DNA from: Bacillus smithii
Lineage (GTDB): Bacteria; Bacillota; Bacilli; Bacillales; DSM-4216
DNA: 64,000 nt
Assembly (NCBI RefSeq): GCF_001050115.1
Contig: NZ_CP012024.1
Span: 1,406,001-1,470,000, forward strand
Direction: 5' to 3'
Position 1 is the stretch's first letter, and every line of letters starts with the position of its first letter. Below the pieces are notes generated by a model that ran no database searches, was not told the DNA's origin, and worked only from the letters and a program-made list of their open reading frames with translations. This document shows, piece by piece, positions 59,073 to 64,000 of this stretch. The position numbers were made by a program, and so were the translations under genes.

Positions 59073-59111
59073 TTAATGATAAATTAACAAATTTTTCATT
59101 CAGCATTAACA
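59073..59111 (+). promoter_or_regulatory. Pho box (PhoP binding repeats) of phoX
   Basis: Four hexamers at exact 11-base phasing: TTAATG (59073), TTAACA (59084), TTCATT (59095), TTAACA (59106). Two match the TT(A/T/C)ACA PhoP consensus fully and two partly; the spacing of five bases is the Bacillus standard. An AT-rich -10-like stretch (TTTAATAG) follows at about 59113-59127. Confidence 0.75.
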
Positions 59112-59173
59112 GTTTAATAGTTTAATAGATTACAGAGAAAAGAAACGATCTTGAACTAGGAGATGAAAAGTAG

Positions 59174-61621
59174 ATGAAGCTGATTACGAAAAAAGGAGCC
59201 ACATTCGCATTCGCACTAGCTTTAACCATTCCTGCTGTAACACCGGTTGCTGCGGCGAGTAACGAGAAAGTGAGCATTGATTCCATCCAATTTAACGGAA
59301 TGAATCCACCTTCCACGATTGATCAAATGGTGAATACTTATACCGATGCATCAGTTGAGGTAAAATACAGCGATGGCAGAGTTCGAAAGTTTCCGCTTGC
59401 CTATAAAACATTGTTTAAATCGGAAGATCAAGTAGCCGCGAACAAAGGCGAAAAAATTCCGGCGGGTACACCGATTGATGTACATGGGAATCCCATTATG
59501 GATCACAGTGTTGAAGGTAAACCAACTTATTTTATATCGGATGCACCTGACTCAAATAGCTTATTAAATATAAAAGGTCAACTTTATATGGTGACCCATT
59601 ATGAATACGACACATTTGATGCGGCCGGTCATTCAGCTTATGGATTAGTTCCAGCCTCTATGACTTTGACGAAATTAGCGCAGGATAAGAAAACTGGGGA
59701 GCTGAAAGCAGTAGAAGTGAAAAAAATTGATTTTTCTTCCGTAAATGGTCTTTGGATTCCATGTAATGGCAGTGTATCGCCTTGGAACACTCATCTCGGA
59801 TCAGAAGAATATGAGCCGGATGCACGCAGTTTTGAATTCAATCCACAATCTTCTGCAAGAACCTGGACAGAAAGTTTTGCTAAGCTTTATTTTGGTGATG
59901 AATCGAAAGCAAATCCTTATTACTACGGATTTATTCCGGAGATTACGGTGAAGGAAGACGGTTCAACAAAGGTGGAAAAACATTATAGCGTTGGGCGCTT
60001 TTCACATGAATTAATGAAGGTGATGCCTGATAAACGTACAGCCTTTTTTGGTGATGATGGCTCTTATACTACTTTATTCATGTACGTAGCGGATAAGCCT
60101 GCGGATTTATCAGCAGGTACACTTTATGCTGCTAAATTTCATCAAACCGGTACTGAAAATGGCGGTAGCGGGAAATTAGAATGGATTAAGCTAGGTCATG
60201 CTACAGATAAAGAGATAAAAGATATCATTGACAGTGGCATTCAATTTAGTGATATTTTCGAAACTTCAGATGCGCCCAAAGAAGGCTTTACTGCCATCAA
60301 GCAATATTCCTACGGCAAAACAGAATATTTAAAATTAAAACCAGGAATGGAAAAAGCAGCTGCCTTTTTAGAATCACGACGTTATGCAGCCATGCTTGGA
60401 GCGACATCTGAATTTAATAAAATGGAAGGTGTTGCACTTAATGCAAAAGATAAAAAAGTTTATATAGCCATTTCAGACCAAAGCAGCGGAATGGCAAAAG
60501 ATACAAAAGGAACAGATCCTGTTGACGATATTCAATTACCAGTCATTAAATCGGGTGTCACGTACCAATTGGATTTAACCGGCGGGCAAAAAGATAAGGA
60601 TGGAAATGCCATTGATAGCGACTATGTTGCCGCGACCATGTCTGGTTTAATTGCCGGTGAAGATTTAACAACAGCGGATTCATACGGCAATACGGCTAAT
60701 GTGGACAAAGTAGCCAATACGGATAATTTAAGCTATTCCGAGCCGCTTAGAACATTATTCATAGGCGAAGACAGCGGAAAACATACGAACAACTTTGTGT
60801 GGGCGTACAATGTCGATACAAAAAAATTGTCCCGTATTTTATCTGTTCCGGCCGGGGCAGAAGCAACCGGTTTGTCAGCGGTAGATAATATGAACGGTTT
60901 CTCTTATATTTTGAGCAATTTCCAGCATCCTGGAGATGAATTAGATCAAAACAGCATTACGGCTGTTGACAAATCAGAGTTAAAAAAAGCGATGGAAGAA
61001 AAGATTGGAATCGATAAAACAGGCGGTGTTGGGTATATAACCGGACTGCCTTCACTCACAAAATTGCCGAAGCCTTATAAATTCAAAGATGTAGACAAAA
61101 GTCATTGGGCTTATGAATATGTCTCGGATTTACAATTAAGAGGAATCGCAAAAGGCATGACAGAAAAATCTTTTGTGCCGAACCAAAATGTGACTCGCGG
61201 CCAGTTTACTTCCCTTATCGTCCGTGCTTTAGGATTAGAAGCAAAGGGAAAACCGCCATTTAAGGATATTAAAGGTTTGGAACTTTCTCAAGATATTGCC
61301 GCAGCCTATGAAGCAGGAATCATTGATGGAAAAACAAAGGATAAATTTGCTCCGAACGACACAATTACTCGCGAGCAAACAGCGAAAATCTTAATGAAGG
61401 CCTATGAAGTGAAAACGGGACAACGTATTGCGACCACACATAAAACCATTTTTAAAGATACATCTGCGATTTCAGCAGAATTTTTGCCCTATGTCAATGC
61501 GGCCTACGAAAAAGGCTTCCTTAGTGGCTATCGAGATGGTACCTTTGCTCCTAATAAAAACTTAACTCGTGCTCAAGCGGCCAAACTCGTTGATTTATTT
61601 TTAAAAAATGTGGAATCATAG
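59174..61621 (+). CDS. phoX: PhoX-type alkaline phosphatase with three S-layer homology domains
   Basis: Secreted phosphatase releasing phosphate from organic esters. Signal peptide 1-28 (KKGATFAFALALTIPAVTPVAAA, ending at an AxA site). The DUF839/PhoX domain covers about 30-620, including WIPCNGSVSPWNTHLGSEEYEPDA with C197, which corresponds to the iron-ligand cysteine of PhoX. Three SLH domains (about 636-677, 697-740, 763-805; FKDVDKSHWAYEYV, FAPNDTITREQTA, YRDGTFAPNKNLTRAQAA) anchor it to the cell wall. 815 aa. ATG 59174 behind AGGAGATG. A phased Pho box upstream indicates phosphate-starvation induction. Confidence 0.92.
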   Translation: MKLITKKGATFAFALALTIPAVTPVAAASNEKVSIDSIQFNGMNPPSTIDQMVNTYTDASVEVKYSDGRVRKFPLAYKTLFKSEDQVAANKGEKIPAGTPIDVHGNPIMDHSVEGKPTYFISDAPDSNSLLNIKGQLYMVTHYEYDTFDAAGHSAYGLVPASMTLTKLAQDKKTGELKAVEVKKIDFSSVNGLWIPCNGSVSPWNTHLGSEEYEPDARSFEFNPQSSARTWTESFAKLYFGDESKANPYYYGFIPEITVKEDGSTKVEKHYSVGRFSHELMKVMPDKRTAFFGDDGSYTTLFMYVADKPADLSAGTLYAAKFHQTGTENGGSGKLEWIKLGHATDKEIKDIIDSGIQFSDIFETSDAPKEGFTAIKQYSYGKTEYLKLKPGMEKAAAFLESRRYAAMLGATSEFNKMEGVALNAKDKKVYIAISDQSSGMAKDTKGTDPVDDIQLPVIKSGVTYQLDLTGGQKDKDGNAIDSDYVAATMSGLIAGEDLTTADSYGNTANVDKVANTDNLSYSEPLRTLFIGEDSGKHTNNFVWAYNVDTKKLSRILSVPAGAEATGLSAVDNMNGFSYILSNFQHPGDELDQNSITAVDKSELKKAMEEKIGIDKTGGVGYITGLPSLTKLPKPYKFKDVDKSHWAYEYVSDLQLRGIAKGMTEKSFVPNQNVTRGQFTSLIVRALGLEAKGKPPFKDIKGLELSQDIAAAYEAGIIDGKTKDKFAPNDTITREQTAKILMKAYEVKTGQRIATTHKTIFKDTSAISAEFLPYVNAAYEKGFLSGYRDGTFAPNKNLTRAQAAKLVDLFLKNVES

Positions 61622-62020
61622 ACAAACGGTTGATCCGTTATGCCGATGAGTATCTTTGCTGATCATCGTTGCTTGTTTGTAAAGACTGTGAGTAACTCTG
61701 ATGTTTATACAGTGGCTTATTCGAACATAAGGATGGTTGTTAAAATAGGAAAAGGCTGGCTCAATATCGCTCCAACGCGATGTTTTGAGTCAGTCTTTTT
61801 TTGACAATGGGAGGTATGATAGTTTTCAAAGGCTTGCTTTTTTAATTAAATGTGTATGAATAAGAGAGAGCAGATGCCGTTAAAGAATGCTAAAAAACAT
61901 GATGAAAAAGCGATGCTGGAATTCGTTACTGCACACTTTCAGAATGAATTGTTTTGAAAAAAAGAAAAAAGTAAGATAGTATAGGAAACGAATATTTACA
62001 AAATAAGAAGGAAGAGAGAT
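61622..62020. other. Intergenic region phoX to mapB
   Basis: 399 bases: the phoX terminator (61752-61803), then about 220 bases containing a 33-codon frame (61856-61957) without a ribosome binding site that I do not call. Confidence 0.6.
61752..61803 (+). terminator. Terminator of phoX
   Basis: Long stem GGCTGGCTCAA...ATCGC / GCGAT...TTGAGTCAGTC with a TTTTTTTG tail. Confidence 0.85.
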
Positions 62021-62764
62021 ATGATTGTAAAAACGGAACAAGAACTAGAAGGGTTAAAGCAAAGCGGTAAAGTGATGGCCGCGATTCGCGACCAATTAAA
62101 AATCCATACAAAGCCCGGCATCACAACAAAGGAATTAGATGAATTAGCCGGAAAATTATTTGCAGAATACGGTGCAGAATCAGGACCGAAAAAAGAATAC
62201 AATTTTCCCGGCTATACTTGTATAAGCGTGAATGATGAAGTAGCACACGGAATACCCGGCGACAAGGTCATTCAAGAAGGGGATCTTGTAAATATTGATG
62301 TCTCCGGGTCTTTCGACGGTTTTTTTACAGATACGGGAATTTCATTTGTTGTCGGCAATGGGGATCCAGAACTGTATCGATTATGTGAAACGGCGGAGAA
62401 AGCTTTTCAACAAGGAATATTAAAAGCAAAAGCGGGGTCTAAACAAAATCAAATTGGTAAAGCAGTGATGAAAGAAGCAAAGCGCAATGGCTTTTCTGTC
62501 ATCCTGAATTTAACCGGCCATGGAGTTGGCCGATCACTCCATGAAAAGCCCGATCATATATTGAATTATTACGACCCGTGGGATAATGAATTATTAAAAG
62601 AGGGTCTTGTCATTGCGGTTGAGCCGTTTATCTCTACAGGGGCTGATATGATTGAAGAAGCAGGAGATGGATGGACTTACAAAACTCCTGACGGCAGCCT
62701 GGTGGCTCAAGTGGAGCATACTATTATCGTAACAAAAGATAAGCCGATTATTTTGACTTTGTAG
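62021..62764 (+). CDS. mapB: methionine aminopeptidase type I (MapB/YflG-like)
   Basis: Removes N-terminal methionine from nascent proteins. 247 aa pita-bread fold with all metal ligands: D93, D104, H167, E201 and E232; the substrate histidine is H76 in VAHGIP. Sequence and isolated location resemble the second Bacillus enzyme YflG/MapB rather than the map gene of the ribosomal protein cluster. GGAAGAGAG before ATG 62021. Its terminator became the target of intron copy 3. Confidence 0.93.
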   Translation: MIVKTEQELEGLKQSGKVMAAIRDQLKIHTKPGITTKELDELAGKLFAEYGAESGPKKEYNFPGYTCISVNDEVAHGIPGDKVIQEGDLVNIDVSGSFDGFFTDTGISFVVGNGDPELYRLCETAEKAFQQGILKAKAGSKQNQIGKAVMKEAKRNGFSVILNLTGHGVGRSLHEKPDHILNYYDPWDNELLKEGLVIAVEPFISTGADMIEEAGDGWTYKTPDGSLVAQVEHTIIVTKDKPIILTL

Positions 62765-62777
62765 AAGGAGAAAAGAA

Positions 62778-62811
62778 ATCGACAGCTGGGAGGCTGTCGA
62801 TTTTTTCCTAT
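62778..62811 (+). terminator. Terminator of mapB, 5' exon of intron copy 3
   Basis: ATCGACAGC/GCTGTCGAT perfect stem, six-base loop, TTTTTCCTAT, then the intron at 62812. Confidence 0.9.
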
Positions 62812-63451
62812 GTGCGCCCGGCATGTACATGAACTATAGGGTGTAAGTCCCGAACCCCGAAGACAGAAGTAGAGGTTAGCCAAGAGCAAGGGTGTCCGTG
62901 GTGACGCGGAATCTGAAGGAAGCTGGAGGCAAAACACCGGTCCGAGGAACACGAACCTCATATAAGGCTAGGTATGATTGAGTGAGTTTGCATAACAAAA
63001 CAAAGCTCTTTCTGTCGAAGGTCATATCGAGTAAATGAGGCGGATAGATGGTGTGAAAGTGCATGTACTTACCCGGGGAGGTCTGGCGGATATGTGAAGT
63101 ACTCTTCATAACCTACTTAGTGATAAGTAGCTGAACCGTCAGAAGTCAGCAGAGGTCATAGTATTAGTTGGTCTAGAACAACTAAGAAGGACCGAACAAT
63201 TAAGAGAGAATAGCCCTTGGTATTCAGTGAGTCATGATGAACACAGAAAACGTAGTACCTCACTTGAGGGAGGAAGCGGTGAATCCCGTGGGAGACCTCT
63301 TGGAGGGTGGAGTGACCACTGGCATAAAGAGAACAGCTATTCACGGAAGTTATAAAGACTTGCGTCAATTATCTTAATTGAACCGCCGTATACGGAACCG
63401 TACGTACGGTGGTGTGAGAGGACGGGAGTTAATCGCTCCCTCCTACTCGAT
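62812..63451 (+). mobile_element. ORF-less group IIC intron, copy 3
   Basis: 640 bases, with no difference from the other two copies seen on reading; domain V at 63382-63413. Inserted after CCTAT behind the mapB terminator. Its last base directly abuts the stop codon (TAA, 63454-63452 on the minus strand) of the convergent CynX-type gene, so that gene keeps its stop but has lost any terminator it had close by. Confidence 0.93.
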
Positions 63452-64000
63452 TTATGAAATCACTGTTTCTTCCTCTAAGACGTACGAATTTCGTCCTGCA
63501 CCTAGTCCAGAAACCAATTGAACGGTTGTGGCTGCCACCAGAAGAAAGAGGGGAACGAACCAGTGGCCTGTCAAGTCATGCAAAAGTCCAAACAGAAAAG
63601 GGCCAAATGCTGCGAACAAATATCCGATTGATTGAGCCATACCCGAAAGTCTTGCCGCCGTATAATCCGTTTTTGCCCGCAAAGAAATAAAAGTCAAAGC
63701 TAAACCGAACGTCGCTCCTTGCGAGATGCCTATGAGCAAAACCCACCAAATCGTATAATCGGGATTTTCCATTAGAAGTCCTGCATAGCCGATAATCCCG
63801 ATCAAGCAGACGATGGTGGATAAAAGCCGCTGACTACTCCAGCGCTCTGCAAGGATCGGAACTATAAAGGTCGCCGGCATACCAACAAACTGCATGATGG
63901 AGACCATCCAACCCGATGCCTCAGCGCTCATTCCACGATCTTGAAAAACGTTGGGAAACCAATTAATGGATATATAAAAAACAAAAGACTGGAATCCCAT
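63452..64000 (-). CDS. CynX/NimT-family MFS transporter, C-terminal part
   Basis: At least 182 C-terminal residues of an MFS protein; the gene runs off the right edge and the methionine at the edge is probably internal. About six helices are visible, with the segment SFVFYISINWFPNVFQDRGMSAEASGW (near the start of the second half) that is typical of the CynX/NimT cyanate/nitroimidazole transporter group, then a six-helix C-terminal domain ending in a charged tail (NSYVLEEETVIS). Substrate unknown. Confidence 0.82.
   Translation of the reverse strand: MGFQSFVFYISINWFPNVFQDRGMSAEASGWMVSIMQFVGMPATFIVPILAERWSSQRLLSTIVCLIGIIGYAGLLMENPDYTIWWVLLIGISQGATFGLALTFISLRAKTDYTAARLSGMAQSIGYLFAAFGPFLFGLLHDLTGHWFVPLFLLVAATTVQLVSGLGAGRNSYVLEEETVIS

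Noticed and set aside
61856-61957. 33-codon frame before mapB
   Set aside because: No ribosome binding site and no family resemblance.
30341-63451. Three-copy repeat as an insertion sequence or MITE
   Set aside because: No terminal inverted repeats or target duplications; the domain V/VI fold and post-terminator insertion sites fit a group IIC intron instead.

Overview
The window is a chromosomal segment of a spore-forming member of the Bacillaceae. The gene order dxr-rasP-proS-polC-rimP-nusA-rnpM-ylxQ-infB-ylxP-rbfA-truB-ribF-rpsO-pnp-ylxY-mlpA matches the Bacillus subtilis chromosome gene for gene. GGAGG-type ribosome binding sites, frequent TTG/GTG starts and hairpin/U-tract terminators agree. 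Genus is not resolved from sequence alone.

1-21230 is this conserved housekeeping block: isoprenoid synthesis, intramembrane proteolysis, prolyl-tRNA charging, replicative polymerase, ribosome assembly, translation initiation, pseudouridylation, FMN/FAD synthesis and RNA decay. A probable S15-binding leader precedes rpsO. Downstream of mlpA the B. subtilis synteny ends. The accessory part then holds a BirA-controlled bioY-bioB pair (21.6-23.3 kb), an SPFH/ribbon-helix-helix pair, an acyl-CoA synthetase, and the molybdenum cofactor genes moaA, moeA and mobB (26.8-30.0 kb).

32.9-41.2 kb is an operon-like catabolic cluster with a TetR regulator and a matching palindrome at its promoter: an ACAD10/11-type acyl-CoA dehydrogenase, an SDR, an acyl-CoA synthetase, a 3-hydroxyacyl-CoA dehydrogenase, a doubly frameshifted enoyl-CoA hydratase, a hotdog thioesterase, an APH-like phosphotransferase, and a divergent ComB-family phosphatase translationally coupled to the kinase. 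The kinase + ACAD + SDR + ligase set resembles the 4-hydroxyacid (levulinate-type) pathway and is the best candidate for an unrecognised system here. A second hydratase/isomerase, a further CoA ligase and an aldehyde dehydrogenase follow.

46-64 kb is a mixed region: a PAS histidine kinase, an acyl-CoA dehydrogenase, Hsp20, a cation diffusion facilitator, a fosmidomycin-resistance-type MFS protein, a YeeE/YedE sulfur transporter, YkvA, a DUF6884-like protein, a drug exporter, hemolysin III, an S-layer-anchored PhoX phosphatase behind a phased Pho box, MapB methionine aminopeptidase and a CynX-type transporter cut by the window end.

Three apparently identical 640-nt ORF-less group IIC introns (30341-30980, 57605-58244, 62812-63451) lie directly behind intrinsic-terminator hairpins between convergent genes. 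The first has destroyed the stop codon of ykuS on the opposite strand. No tRNA, rRNA, CRISPR array, transposase or prophage gene was seen.
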